DNA of 64,000 nucleotides from DASSFG01 sp035550375 (GTDB lineage Bacteria > Planctomycetota > Planctomycetia > Pirellulales > JAICIG01): assembly GCA_035550375.1 (NCBI GenBank), contig DASZPH010000120.1, positions 62,001 through 126,000 of the forward strand. The letters run 5' to 3'. The notes beneath the pieces are model-generated. The model saw only the letters and a program-made list of their open reading frames with translations, was not told where the DNA came from and did no database searches. This document shows, piece by piece, positions 1 through 8,540 of the stretch; position 1 is the stretch's first letter, and every line of letters begins with the position of its first letter. A program made the position numbers and the translations under genes.

Positions 1-102
1 GCCATATCCGCCGAAGCCACCGTGGTGATGGTGGGCCAGCGCTGGCGAAGCGCCGAATAGAAGGGCCGCCAGCAAGACGATGGGGAAAAGGATGCGTTTC
101 AT
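1..102 (-). CDS. Secreted His/Gly-rich small protein (N-terminal part only)
   Basis: The window shows the first 34 codons of a minus-strand gene that runs off the left edge. The start MKRILFPIVLLAALLFGASP followed by ALA-HHHH is a clean Sec signal peptide with a likely cut after ALA. The mature part begins with four histidines and turns into Gly/Tyr-rich sequence (GGFGGYG). Such His/Gly-rich secreted proteins are common and poorly characterised in planctomycetes; metal binding is only suggested by composition. The gene faces away from the LRR gene, and its upstream region holds the large inverted repeat at 144-226. Confidence 0.6.
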   Translation of the reverse strand, partial: MKRILFPIVLLAALLFGASPALAHHHHGGFGGYG

Positions 103-507
103 TGGTTTGTTCCTTGATGCGGGGGACGAAAGTCGCGGTCTAGTGACTTTTGGGAGGTGCCAAGATCGGGCGGGGCGGGCCGCGAGAATAGGACACCATC
201 CGTTTCTTGGCTGCCTCCAAAAGTCATCTGGTTGACTACTTAGGCAAGCGCCGTGCCACTCGATCAACGATCGCTAAATGGGCGTGTTTTCAGGCCTGCG
301 GCATCGTTTCTACGCCGAGCGGAGTCGGCACTGCCTTCCGGAATGTTGTCAAAACGACTACAAGCCAAAGTGCGCATTAGGGACACGCGGCCTGGGATGA
401 AACTGGACTAGCTGTACGCCAGTTATTAGGCTGGTTTCATTCGCCGACGCGCTGGTCGGCGATACGGCTTCTTCTGGCTTGATCCGTTAGAGAGGAACAC
501 CCCTGTG
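103..507. other. Divergent intergenic region, mostly empty
   Basis: About 400 bases separate the His/Gly-rich gene (minus) from the LRR gene (plus). Apart from the inverted repeat at 144-226 I see no credible coding sequence. An AGAGGAA stretch at 491-497 is a plausible ribosome binding site for the LRR gene. No convincing -35/-10 pair was recognised. Confidence 0.5.
144..226. repeat. 22-bp imperfect inverted repeat with 39-nt spacer
   Basis: The left arm at 144-165 begins TGACTTTTGG and ends GCCAAGA. The right arm at 205-226 begins TCTTGGC and ends CCAAAAGTCA. By hand alignment 18 of 22 positions are complementary, with perfect ends of 7 and 8 bp and mismatches clustered in the middle. The spacer is very G+C-rich. 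It lies 42 bases upstream of the minus-strand start at 102, so it could be a leader hairpin, a protein-binding site, or the ends of a very small mobile element remnant. Confidence 0.6.
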
Positions 508-1341
508 ATGTCTCGGCAGCAACTGAACGGCTTGTTGGCAGCCCCGCTGTTCGCCCTCGTTATCTCCGCCGGCGCTGCCTGGGCGGGCCCCTTTCCCGAC
601 AAGAACCTGGAAATGGCCGTGCGGGCAACGTTGTTCGACAAGCGCGATCCGAGCACCGAGCTAACCGACGACGACCTTCGCAAAGTGTTCATCCTGGAAG
701 CCAAGGGGAAGCAGATCCGCGACCTGACGGGACTCGAAAAGTGCACCAACCTGGCGCTGGTCAACCTCGCGCAGAACGAGGTGTCCGACATCAACCCGCT
801 TAAGAACCTGGCCAACCTGCAATCGCTTGATTTGTCGCAGAACAAGCTCGTCGACGTCACGCCGCTGGCCGGTCTCAAGGCCCTGCAATTCCTCGAGCTG
901 TCGAACAATCAGATCGCCTCGCTGCCTTCGCTCGAAGCTCTGACCAAGCTTTCGGCCCTGTACATGGCCGGCAACAGTCTGTCCGACCTGGCGACGTTGG
1001 CCAAGCTGACCCGGCTTTCGTCGCTCGACTTGGCCAAGAACCAAGTGGCGAACCTGGCGCCGCTCGCTGAATTGAAGGACCTTTCGCTGTTGAAACTGAG
1101 CGACAACCAGATTGAAGACATCTCGGTGCTCGGGAACTTCAAGCGGCTGAGCATGCTCTTCCTGGAGCGAAACAAGATTCAGGATCTGGCGCCGCTGGTG
1201 GCTTCCGCCAAGGCCGACGCCGAAGGTGAGAAGCGTTTCGCCCCTTACCTCCGACTCTACCTGGCCGACAACCCGCTGAGCGAGACGGCGAAAAACGAGC
1301 AGATCGCCGCCCTGAAGGGTTTTGGCGTGCGGTTTCCATGA
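508..1341 (+). CDS. Secreted leucine-rich repeat protein
   Basis: This 277-residue protein has a signal peptide (about residues 1-26, ending GAAWA before GPFPD) and then roughly seven to eight LRR units of about 22 residues. The units follow the SDS22/internalin pattern LxxLxxLxLxxNxIxDLxPL, for example NLQSLDLSQNKL and RLSSLDLAKNQV. LRR domains of this type are protein-interaction scaffolds; the partner is unknown. A GTG at 505 is directly in front of the chosen ATG at 508; the AGAGGAA at 491-497 could serve either. The C-terminus ends soon after the last repeat, with no anchor, so the protein is probably periplasmic or released. Confidence 0.8.
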   Translation: MSRQQLNGLLAAPLFALVISAGAAWAGPFPDKNLEMAVRATLFDKRDPSTELTDDDLRKVFILEAKGKQIRDLTGLEKCTNLALVNLAQNEVSDINPLKNLANLQSLDLSQNKLVDVTPLAGLKALQFLELSNNQIASLPSLEALTKLSALYMAGNSLSDLATLAKLTRLSSLDLAKNQVANLAPLAELKDLSLLKLSDNQIEDISVLGNFKRLSMLFLERNKIQDLAPLVASAKADAEGEKRFAPYLRLYLADNPLSETAKNEQIAALKGFGVRFP

Positions 1342-1609
1342 AGTCGTAGCGAGCCGGATTCGACCATATCTGTGCTGGGGGCGGTCTCAGGGACCGCTAA
1401 CGGCTCGTCTCGCCCGCTGCGCTGATCGTAGCGGACTCGGCCGCGGGGTGCTTCGCGCACGCCGGTGCTTCCAATTCCAGGGTCAACCCACGGTCGTGGC
1501 GTAAGTGGCGATCTCCTGGCGCGCTATTCGCGAGCGCCCCCTTACGCTTATCAAGGTGATCCGCTCACCCGACGTAGACTTCTCGGCCAATCGCAAAAAG
1601 GGATCGTTC

Positions 1610-3160
1610 ATGCGCATGATAACCATTGTGGCGGTGCTCTTTGGCGGGGCGTACCTGGTGTGCGGTCGTGCCGCGGTCAGCGACGGGCAAGAGAAGAAAC
1701 CTGCGACAGCCAACAATACCCGCGATGCCGTCGCGGACGCTCAAACGTCTAAGGATGTTGTGCTCGAGCGGCCCGAGCAGAAGAAGACCGAACACGACCG
1801 ATCCGAGGTGTTTAAGCCCAAACACGCGCTGCCCACAACCAAGGCCCTGTCCGAGCAGAAGGACGACGGGCAGATGTTGGGTTTCGACTTTTACCTCGAC
1901 CCTCTCGGCGCGGCCAAGCCGGGAATGACCTTCGACGACGTCTACAAAGCGGGGGTTGAGGCCAAGCCGAAAGTCATGGCGACCCAGCGAAAACTCTTGG
2001 AGACCCGCTACGACCTGAAACCCAGGCTCGATCCCGACACCAAAATGTCGCGGGGAAAGCCTCTGGCGGTTGGCCCGACGGCCAAACTGCCTCAGGGAAT
2101 CGACTGGGACAAGCTCGCCAGTATGAGCCCGAAACAGATTCGCGAGGAGGACGCCTTCCCTTATAAGGCCCTGCCGCATCCGGTACAGGGAGGAGGACTG
2201 GGCGGCCAGGTGTTTCCTCAAATGCAGATCAAAATGTTTCCGCGTCTGGAGCGATACGACGTGGAGTTCGACCTGCCCGAAGCCTTTTTGCCCGAGTTCC
2301 CACCCGCGATGTACCTGCAAAACCGGCCCGAGCTGGGGGACGTTTCGCGCGGCGAGGTGGTGTCGATCAACAACTACTACGAGCTGTTCGCGGACATCCT
2401 CACCGCCGTTCAACTCGACGGCCTGCGCCTTTTAGTGACACCCTTCCTGCAGGAAGAGTTCAATCCGACCGCCGACCGCAAGACGGTGCACCCCAGTCTC
2501 GGCGTCACCTGCTTCGATTGCCACACCAACGGACACACGGCAGGCCAGTTTCATATCAGTCCGGATGCCCGGCCCGAGCAGCGCCGCATGCGGCTCGACA
2601 CGGTGAGCCTTCGTGGCGTATTCAACCAGCAGATTCATGGATCGAAGCGCAGCCTTCGCTCGGTCGAGGATTTTACCGAATTCGAGCAGCGCACCGCCTA
2701 CTTCAACGGCGATCCGATTCATGCCATGAAGAAGGGGATGAACATCCTGGATCGCGTTCACGTGTCGCACATGGCCCAGATGCAGAACATGCTCGACTTC
2801 CCACCGGCGCCCAAGCTAACGCTGACTGGCCATTTGGATCCCGACAAGGCTACGCCGGCCGAGCTTCGAGGCGAGAAGCTGTTTTTTGGGAAAGCCCAGT
2901 GCTCGGTCTGCCATCCGGCACCGTTCTATCTCGACAACAATATGCACGACCTGCACGTCGAGCGATTTCTGAAGGACGAGGCCGGGGATGGCCCGATCAA
3001 AACCTTTACGCTACGCGGAATCAAGGACAGCCCTCCCTACCTGCACGACGGCCGCTGCCTGACGCTGGAAGACGTGGTGGAGTTTTTCAACCTGGTGCAG
3101 GGACTGAAACTTGAGGCGGAGCAGAAGGCCGACCTCGTAGCCTTTCTGCGGCAGCTATGA
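1610..3160 (+). CDS. Secreted di-heme cytochrome c, cytochrome c peroxidase-like
   Basis: The open frame extends upstream to 1505, but ATG 1610 starts a signal peptide (MRMITIVAVLFGGAYLVCGRA), so I begin there, giving 516 residues. Two CxxCH heme attachment sites are visible: CFDCH at residues 301-305 and CSVCH at 431-435. The C-terminal part (FGKAQCSVCHPAPFYLD, then TLRGIKDSPPYLHDGR) is characteristic of the MauG/cytochrome c peroxidase family. About 180 N-terminal residues are charged and not recognisable. A periplasmic electron-transfer or peroxidase role is inferred. The gene stands alone between the LRR gene and a convergent minus-strand gene. Confidence 0.75.
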   Translation: MRMITIVAVLFGGAYLVCGRAAVSDGQEKKPATANNTRDAVADAQTSKDVVLERPEQKKTEHDRSEVFKPKHALPTTKALSEQKDDGQMLGFDFYLDPLGAAKPGMTFDDVYKAGVEAKPKVMATQRKLLETRYDLKPRLDPDTKMSRGKPLAVGPTAKLPQGIDWDKLASMSPKQIREEDAFPYKALPHPVQGGGLGGQVFPQMQIKMFPRLERYDVEFDLPEAFLPEFPPAMYLQNRPELGDVSRGEVVSINNYYELFADILTAVQLDGLRLLVTPFLQEEFNPTADRKTVHPSLGVTCFDCHTNGHTAGQFHISPDARPEQRRMRLDTVSLRGVFNQQIHGSKRSLRSVEDFTEFEQRTAYFNGDPIHAMKKGMNILDRVHVSHMAQMQNMLDFPPAPKLTLTGHLDPDKATPAELRGEKLFFGKAQCSVCHPAPFYLDNNMHDLHVERFLKDEAGDGPIKTFTLRGIKDSPPYLHDGRCLTLEDVVEFFNLVQGLKLEAEQKADLVAFLRQL

Positions 3161-3192
3161 GGCGGTCCGACCGCGCTTACACGGCGGCGAAA

Positions 3193-3235
3193 GTTAAACA
3201 AAACCGCTTCGCCGCGGCAAGCGCGACGAAGCGGT
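3193..3235 (-). terminator. Intrinsic terminator for the minus-strand Cys-rich gene
   Basis: ACCGCTTCG at 3203-3211 pairs perfectly with CGAAGCGGT at 3227-3235. Read on the minus strand the stem is followed by TTTTGTTTAACTTT, a T-rich tract fitting Rho-independent termination of the gene ending at 3313. A second hairpin, CGACACG/CGTGTCG at 3305-3323, overlaps that gene's stop codon and lacks a T-tract. Confidence 0.6.
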
Positions 3236-3312
3236 CGGTGTGGGTCACCAGGCTCTCGACAAAACCGGCTCCCGACAAACAGGAGCCAGTGAAAAGCGGC
3301 TTCGCGACACGT

Positions 3313-4236
3313 TTAGCGTGTCGAAGGACGCCACCCATCTGTGTCTTGGGTGGGCTGAGCGGCCGGAGGGGTCGTCTCGCGGTACGAGACCGGCCGTGTC
3401 CCGGCACGTAAGATCGGGTACGACGTCGTGCGGTCGTTCGGCTGGAAGAGCCGGGGCGAAAGAATGTTTCCCGTCCCCGACGCCTTCCCTGATTCTGAGC
3501 CGGTCTCGCCTTCCGACGTCCCCTCGTTTTTCGTTTCCGATTCTCGCGCCTTGGGAATGGGCTTTTGCACGTTCTGCATGGAACCGGCGTCTCCGCCGAA
3601 GGTGCCCGAACCGCCTGCGGGCGGCACCGCCAGCGTCGGCTGCGAGGAGGCCGCGTCGGCGGCCGAGGGAACGATCGTGCTCGATGTCGTATTGCTGTAG
3701 TAGGGGGTGGTGGTTGCCGGGCCGGCATACGTGATCGGTGCGGTCGAGCCACTGCAACCGCTGCAGGAGGCCGCTGGAGCATAGGTCACTCCGGCATATC
3801 CGGCTGTATAAGCCGTCGTTGCCCCGCAGCAGGGGTTGGACAGCACCATGCGATACGTCGTGTAGGGGATCATCCGGGCTTGCTGTACGTAGGTGGTGGC
3901 CGGCCGCATGCACGTCACCGGGCAGCCGGTGCAGGGATCGCGGCCGGCGACCGGACGATAGGTGGTGACCGGGACGGTCACGTACTGGGTGCGGTAGCAC
4001 GTCTGCGGAACGTAATTGACGGTTTGCGTGACCTGAGGAGGCGAACAGCACGGATCGACCGGGGCGGCCTGGTACAACGGGGCCGCGCCGTAGGTGGGCG
4101 TGGAATTGCCTCCGCAGCAGTTGCTGAACCAGTGGAAGATGGCCTGGCTCTCGGCCGGCATCGCCAGAAACGTGGTTGCCGCGCAGGCGGCCAGGGCCGC
4201 GCGGATTGCCCGTCGACGAATTGGTTCAGACATCAT
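3313..4236 (-). CDS. Secreted Cys/Tyr/Thr-rich protein of planctomycete type, unknown function
   Basis: Residues 1-35 form a signal peptide with an Arg-rich start (MMSEPIRRRAIRAALAACAA). The mature part has paired cysteines (CCGG, DPCCSPP, DPCTGCPVTC, NPCCG) and tyrosine-rich strands such as YVPQTCYRTQYVTVPVTTYR. The last 120 residues are low-complexity Ser/Gly/Glu with no fold I recognise. This cysteine and YVTVPVTTYRP style recurs in planctomycete secreted proteins and suggests a disulfide-linked envelope component, which is inference. ATG at 4236 is preferred to the longer frame because it precedes the signal peptide; there is a GAGAG just upstream. It is followed by the terminator at 3193-3235. 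Confidence 0.65.
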   Translation of the reverse strand: MMSEPIRRRAIRAALAACAATTFLAMPAESQAIFHWFSNCCGGNSTPTYGAAPLYQAAPVDPCCSPPQVTQTVNYVPQTCYRTQYVTVPVTTYRPVAGRDPCTGCPVTCMRPATTYVQQARMIPYTTYRMVLSNPCCGATTAYTAGYAGVTYAPAASCSGCSGSTAPITYAGPATTTPYYSNTTSSTIVPSAADAASSQPTLAVPPAGGSGTFGGDAGSMQNVQKPIPKARESETKNEGTSEGETGSESGKASGTGNILSPRLFQPNDRTTSYPILRAGTRPVSYRETTPPAAQPTQDTDGWRPSTR

Positions 4237-4296
4237 TGCTCTCGTTACTTGAGGAAATTCAGCCGTTTTTCTGATCTGACAGAAATGCCGAAGGCT

Positions 4297-4302
4297 TGTC
4301 AA
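4297..4302 (-). promoter_or_regulatory. Candidate -35 box of the Cys-rich gene
   Basis: Minus-strand TTGACA sits in an A+T-rich patch (4250-4340) that is unusual for this G+C-rich window. Seventeen bases downstream is TCAGAT, only a weak -10 match. Position about 60 bases upstream of the start at 4236 fits a promoter. Confidence 0.35.
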
Positions 4303-4488
4303 TGTTTTTTAATGTTTATGATAGATTTGGTTAAGAATTACATCTGTAGCGGTTGTGCCGGTGGCGCCGGTTTTTCCGCCGCCGGAAGCAGCTTCGCCTC
4401 GCGGAACTCGCGCACGTGTCGCGAAGTCTGGGCCGTCCACCGCAAAGCTAGGCCACGATTCGAGAGGAATCTTGCCCGCTGAGCGAAA

Positions 4489-5091
4489 TCAGCCGCTTAG
4501 GGTCCGGCGCAGCTCGAATAAGTCGTACAGGTCGAACAACATCTCCCGCATGTCGCCGCGACGATTCCTCCAGGCCGCCTCGATGTCGGCGTCTCGAATC
4601 GCCTGCTGGCCCACCGGCAGAAGCTCGTGCGCCAGTTCGATCGCCAGGTCGAGGCGCGCGTCGGTCGTGAACAACAGGGGAAGACCAAGGTCGCGGTGCG
4701 TCGTGACGAGCAACCCGCAACCTCGCCGCCGGCAGTTCACGTCGACCGACCAGCGAGCCAGGCGGCCGAGCTGTTCATAGCCGTCGATGATCAAGAGGGA
4801 GGAGGAGGAGAACTCGTCCCAGTCGCGGCGAGTGAATTTCAATCGCCGCTCCCCTTCATGCAAGGCGACGATCCGCACGCGGCGGCCGGCCGCTTCCAGG
4901 GCAGGGGCAAGCGCGGCAAGCAGACTCGACTTGCCGCTGCCATGAGGGCCGACAATCTGACCCCGCCAATGGCTTAATCTCAGCCGCTCGACGAGCTTCG
5001 ATTCGTCTTCGCCGGCCGGAAAGCGGAACCGCAACGCTCCGGGTCGCGTGTACCGGGTGGCGAATGGGTTGGTGCCCGGTGAAGAATTCAC
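4489..5091 (-). CDS. P-loop ATPase, unknown role
   Basis: This 200-residue protein has a clear Walker A motif (GPHGSGKSSLL, near residues 48-58) and a hydrophobic Walker B-like strand (SSLLIIDGYEQL). A later strand with LLVTTHRDLG resembles the sensor region of small P-loop NTPases. I cannot assign a named family. The start is GTG at 5091, overlapping the upstream gene's TGA in the tetranucleotide GTGA (5088-5091), so translation is likely coupled. It is the last gene of a three-gene operon with a beta-sandwich-like protein and a membrane protein. Confidence 0.7.
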   Translation of the reverse strand: MNSSPGTNPFATRYTRPGALRFRFPAGEDESKLVERLRLSHWRGQIVGPHGSGKSSLLAALAPALEAAGRRVRIVALHEGERRLKFTRRDWDEFSSSSLLIIDGYEQLGRLARWSVDVNCRRRGCGLLVTTHRDLGLPLLFTTDARLDLAIELAHELLPVGQQAIRDADIEAAWRNRRGDMREMLFDLYDLFELRRTLSG

Positions 5092-5540
5092 TGGTCTGTC
5101 CCTTGGTCGGCCTCCGGCACTAACTCGCGACCCGCCGAGGCGAATTTGGCCAGCCGCGCCGCCGGGAGGTTGCCGAGTTGAAACGGCGCCTCGCCGACAA
5201 GCTCCTTACCTCGCGGCAAGAAAACACGCACCCGCACGCACCAGTGGATCTTCACGATCACCCCCGGGTAGCTAAGCGGACTGGGGGGCAAATGCGTGTG
5301 GAACCGTTGCGGCCGGCGAAAGTCGATTCCCGAATGTTCGGAGCAGTCCGTGCGATCAAAGTAGTGGACGGCCAGGTCCTCGTCCCCTTGGCCTTCGGTG
5401 TGCCAGAGGACGGAGATCTCGACGGCCGTCGGGTCGATCCACTTCAGCGAATGAACCTGGTATTCGCCGGAGAGCAGGTCGCCGGGTTGATAAACCCGGC
5501 GATTGCCATCGAGCAGGACGCGGACCGATCCCTCGTTCAT
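5088..5540 (-). CDS. Small beta-sandwich (arrestin-like?) protein
   Basis: The 150-residue product has no signal peptide or membrane segment. It opens with RVLLDGNRRVYQPGDLLSGEYQV, the pattern seen at the start of arrestin-like and related beta-sandwich domains, where a Pro-Gly-Asp turn precedes a 'xGxV' strand. The alternating hydrophobic strands that follow (VEISVLWHTEG, VIVKIHWCVRVRVFLPRG) support an all-beta fold. This is pattern recognition, not a firm family call. It overlaps both neighbours by four bases (ATGA at 5537-5540 upstream, GTGA at 5088-5091 downstream), so its dose is probably tied to theirs. Confidence 0.6.
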   Translation of the reverse strand: MNEGSVRVLLDGNRRVYQPGDLLSGEYQVHSLKWIDPTAVEISVLWHTEGQGDEDLAVHYFDRTDCSEHSGIDFRRPQRFHTHLPPSPLSYPGVIVKIHWCVRVRVFLPRGKELVGEAPFQLGNLPAARLAKFASAGRELVPEADQGTDQ

Positions 5541-6832
5541 GCCGCACGGCTCTCAAACCGACAGGGATAGACGTGCAACAGAAAGCTGCGCTCAAAATCT
5601 CCTCGTCGCGCGACTTCGCCGCTGACCAACAGCTTCCAGCACACTTTGTTGTGCTCAGAGCGGAAGGAGTGCATGGCCGTGGCCGGTATTTCAATCTCGG
5701 TGCGAATCTGCAGGCCGGGCTGAGCCGCGACCTCGTCTCGGCGGTAGATTTCCTGCTCGTAGACCCGACGCGCCGCGGTGCGGGCGTCGGTTCCCTGCCG
5801 GTACGTGGCTTCCTCGTCGCAGACCAGCAAAACGCGAAACCGCTCGACGCTCAGATTGCCCGCCTGCTCGATGAACAGCTCGCACTGTCCGCCAGGATAC
5901 AAGGGATGCTCGGAGATTTCGACGATTGTTCTTCCCACTCCGCCGGCGGCGAACAGTTGACGCAAAAAGAAGAGGGCCAGGCCCGCGCCGGCCAGCGCGA
6001 ACGGGCCGACCAAGAGAGCCAGGAGCCAGTCGGGACTGCCGCGACGGTAGCCCTCGATGGCCATCCAGACGAAGAACGCGACCACGCTGTTCCAGACGAC
6101 GCTCAGCATCAGCAGTCCGAACAGGTTCCAGCCCGGCTCTCCGCTCGGCAAGCGAAAGGCGAGGGTGGTGCCGGGGCTCTCGGTCACGTCGCCCGGACTG
6201 GGCACCGAGGGGAAAGGGGGCTCCTGTCCGGTCAGCTCGATCTGCTCGCGACGGGCCGTCTCTTGCGCCATGACCGCCCGCCGCTCGGTCGACTTGCCCC
6301 AGTTCCAGATCACATACGAGAGTCCGCCGGCGCCCACGGCAATGAACGGCACCGGAACAACCAGCATCAACCAGGCGAACCAGGTGTAGCCCCGTGCAAG
6401 CACCACGCGCTCGGGGTTGCGAGGATCGTACCAGCAAGGATATTCCTGGCCCACTTCAAAGCGCGACAACAGCGAGTCGCTTCGTTCGCGCTCTCGCGTA
6501 TGCAGGTCGGTGATGTCGTAGGTGGCCCAGGGAGAGTACTCCCGGTCTTGCACCGTAAATTGAAGCCGGAACCGCGGCGCGAAGACCGGCCCCTCGTTCC
6601 CAGGCAGCTCGTCGACCCGCTTGTCGATCAACCGCGCGCCGTGCTCGACAAAATCACGGTTGGCGCGCAGCTCGGGAAGGGTGAGCCAGACAAAGAAGGC
6701 GCCCAACGAGAACAACCCGACGACCAGCGCCAGCGCGCAGATACAACCTGAACCGAGAGTTCCCAGCACGCTGGAGCCGGTGCGTCGTCGGCCACGCTTC
6801 TTGCCGTAGAATCGAAACTGGTTGCGAGCCAC
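5537..6832 (-). CDS. DUF3592-like membrane protein with a C-terminal beta domain
   Basis: The open frame runs to 7345, but that would overlap rhaB; the upstream stretch is Arg/Pro-rich shadow sequence. I take the GTG at 6832, giving about 431 residues; the start is uncertain. A membrane helix (CICALALVVGLFSLGAFFVWL) precedes a soluble loop with YDPRNPERVVLARG, which matches the cysteine/tyrosine-containing 'CWYDPxNPxxAVL' signature of DUF3592 proteins, then further helices at WFAWLMLVVPVPFIAVGAGGL, LFGLLMLSVVWNSVVAFFVW and LLALLVGPFALAGAGLALFF. The C-terminal 170 residues (IVEISEHPLYPGGQCELFIEQ) look like another beta-sandwich related in style to the next gene. First gene of the operon. Confidence 0.65.
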   Translation of the reverse strand: MARNQFRFYGKKRGRRRTGSSVLGTLGSGCICALALVVGLFSLGAFFVWLTLPELRANRDFVEHGARLIDKRVDELPGNEGPVFAPRFRLQFTVQDREYSPWATYDITDLHTRERERSDSLLSRFEVGQEYPCWYDPRNPERVVLARGYTWFAWLMLVVPVPFIAVGAGGLSYVIWNWGKSTERRAVMAQETARREQIELTGQEPPFPSVPSPGDVTESPGTTLAFRLPSGEPGWNLFGLLMLSVVWNSVVAFFVWMAIEGYRRGSPDWLLALLVGPFALAGAGLALFFLRQLFAAGGVGRTIVEISEHPLYPGGQCELFIEQAGNLSVERFRVLLVCDEEATYRQGTDARTAARRVYEQEIYRRDEVAAQPGLQIRTEIEIPATAMHSFRSEHNKVCWKLLVSGEVARRGDFERSFLLHVYPCRFESRAA

Positions 6833-6970
6833 AGCCTTGCACTTGAATGCGGGTCCTTTGCTTGTCTTAGCCGTCGGTAGGCGTCGTGGCAAGTCAGGGG
6901 GCGATCCGCGCAGTTTTTGCGCGGCCCTCGCAACCCAGGCGGGACGCCTGCACCGCACAGAAGGCCGGGC

Positions 6971-6976
6971 TATAAT
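6971..6976 (+). promoter_or_regulatory. Candidate -10 box for rhamnulokinase gene
   Basis: A perfect TATAAT lies 35 bases before the rhaB start. The matching -35 position (about 6948-6953) reads CTGCAC, a poor match, so an activator-dependent promoter is possible. Confidence 0.4.
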
Positions 6977-7011
6977 GCTCGCCGGTTGGGGCGGACGACA
7001 AGGAGCTGGCG

Positions 7012-8502
7012 ATGGCGGATACGGCATACCTGGCGATTGATCTGGGCGCCTCGGGCGGCCGAGTCTTGGCGGGGCGATTCGACGGCAAGCGGCTGCAGCT
7101 CGACGTGCTGCACCGCTTCGAGAACCGGGCCGTCGAAGCCGCCGGCAGCCTCTACTGGGACGTGCTGCAGCTCTGGTCGCAAGTGCGCGACGGCCTGCGA
7201 CTGGCGGGCACACGGTTGGGCCGCACGCTGAAAAGCGTGGGGGTCGACACGTGGGGCGTCGATTTCGCCCTGCTGGGCCGGGGCGACGTGCTGCTGGAAA
7301 ATCCCCACTCGTACCGTGATCCCCGCAGCGAGGGGATGATGACACGGGCCTTGAGCGAGATCGGCCGGAAGGAGATCTTCGCGCAGACCGGGCTGCAGTT
7401 TATGCCGATCAACTCGCTCTACCAGCTCATGTCGTTGCGGGTGAACCGCTCGCCGCTCCTGGAGGTAGCTGAATCGCTCCTGTTGATGCCCGACCTGTTC
7501 CACTGGCTGCTCACCGGGGCCAAAGGCAACGAGTACACCAACGCCACAACCACCCAGTGCTTCAACCCGACCCGCCGGTCATGGGCGACCGACCTGCTTG
7601 CTCGCCTCGAATTGCCAACGCGGATCTTTGGAGAGGTGCTGGAGCCGGGAACGTGCCTCGGCCGCCTGCGGCCGCAGGTGGCGCTTGACACGGGCCTTGA
7701 GGGGGTGGACGTCGTGCTGCCCGGCACGCACGATACGGCCAGCGCCGTCCTAGCCGTGCCGGCGGACACGCGCGGCGGTGGGTCGCCCAACTGGTGTTAC
7801 ATCAGTTCCGGCACATGGCTTTTGATGGGGGTCGAGCTGCCGCGACCTCTGATCAACGACGACTGTTTGAAGTTCAATTTCACGAACGAAGGTGGCATCG
7901 GACAAACCTCGCGGCTGCTGAAGAACATTACCGGCCTGTGGCTGCTCCAGGAATGCCGCCGCACATGGCAGCAGCGGGGACGCGACGAGAGTTGGGAAGA
8001 GATCACACGGCAAGCCGACGCGGCCACCCCGCTGGCATCGCTCGTCGACCCCGACCATCCCTCGTTCCTCGCGCCGGGCGACATGCCCGCGGCGATCCAG
8101 GAGTTCTGCCGGCGAACCGGCCAGCCCGCGCCCGAAACGGTGGGCCAGATCGCCCGCTGCGCCGTGGAAAGCGTTGCCATGAAGTCGCGCTGGGTGCTGG
8201 AGCGCCTGGAACGGCTTGTGGGCAACCGCCTGGAAATGATTCACATCGTGGGGGGTGGGGCCCAGAACCAACCCCTGTGTCAGGCGACGGCCGACGCCTG
8301 CGGGCGAACCGTGGTGGCCGGCCCGGTGGAAGCAACGGCTATCGGCAACGTGATGATGCAGGCCATCGCCTCCGGAGCGGTCGGCTCGGTTAAGGAAGCT
8401 CGCGAGGTGGTACGCGACAGTTTCTCCTTGCACCGGTATGACCCTCGCGATCCGACGCGTTGGGATCAGGAATACGAGCGATTCTCTTCGCTGGTGGAAT
8501 AG
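7012..8502 (+). CDS. rhaB: Rhamnulokinase, FGGY carbohydrate kinase
   Basis: The 496-residue length and motifs match bacterial rhamnulokinase, which phosphorylates L-rhamnulose at O-1 with ATP. The N-terminal ATPase strand LAIDLGASGGRVLAG, the substrate-side VGVDTWGVDFALLG with the likely catalytic Asp, PGTHDTASAV, the ATP-site GTWLLMG region and the C-terminal IVGGGAQNQPLCQ are all present. Rhamnose isomerase and aldolase genes are not adjacent, so the pathway must be completed elsewhere. The gene is divergent from the DUF3592 operon and convergent with a GNAT gene. Planctomycetes commonly degrade rhamnose and fucose from sulfated polysaccharides, which fits. Confidence 0.9.
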   Translation: MADTAYLAIDLGASGGRVLAGRFDGKRLQLDVLHRFENRAVEAAGSLYWDVLQLWSQVRDGLRLAGTRLGRTLKSVGVDTWGVDFALLGRGDVLLENPHSYRDPRSEGMMTRALSEIGRKEIFAQTGLQFMPINSLYQLMSLRVNRSPLLEVAESLLLMPDLFHWLLTGAKGNEYTNATTTQCFNPTRRSWATDLLARLELPTRIFGEVLEPGTCLGRLRPQVALDTGLEGVDVVLPGTHDTASAVLAVPADTRGGGSPNWCYISSGTWLLMGVELPRPLINDDCLKFNFTNEGGIGQTSRLLKNITGLWLLQECRRTWQQRGRDESWEEITRQADAATPLASLVDPDHPSFLAPGDMPAAIQEFCRRTGQPAPETVGQIARCAVESVAMKSRWVLERLERLVGNRLEMIHIVGGGAQNQPLCQATADACGRTVVAGPVEATAIGNVMMQAIASGAVGSVKEAREVVRDSFSLHRYDPRDPTRWDQEYERFSSLVE

Positions 8503-8540
8503 GGCGGCGAGCGGGACACGTCGGCTTTTCAGTACCCTTT

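Noticed and set aside
3565..4482. Plus-strand open frame of 305 codons over the Cys-rich gene
   Set aside because: Arg/Gly/Ala-rich with no motif; it is the antisense of the minus-strand gene, which has a signal peptide and conserved-looking Cys pattern.
5573..6751. Plus-strand 392-codon open frame over the DUF3592-like gene
   Set aside because: Antisense of a gene with clear membrane helices and four-base overlaps to its neighbours.
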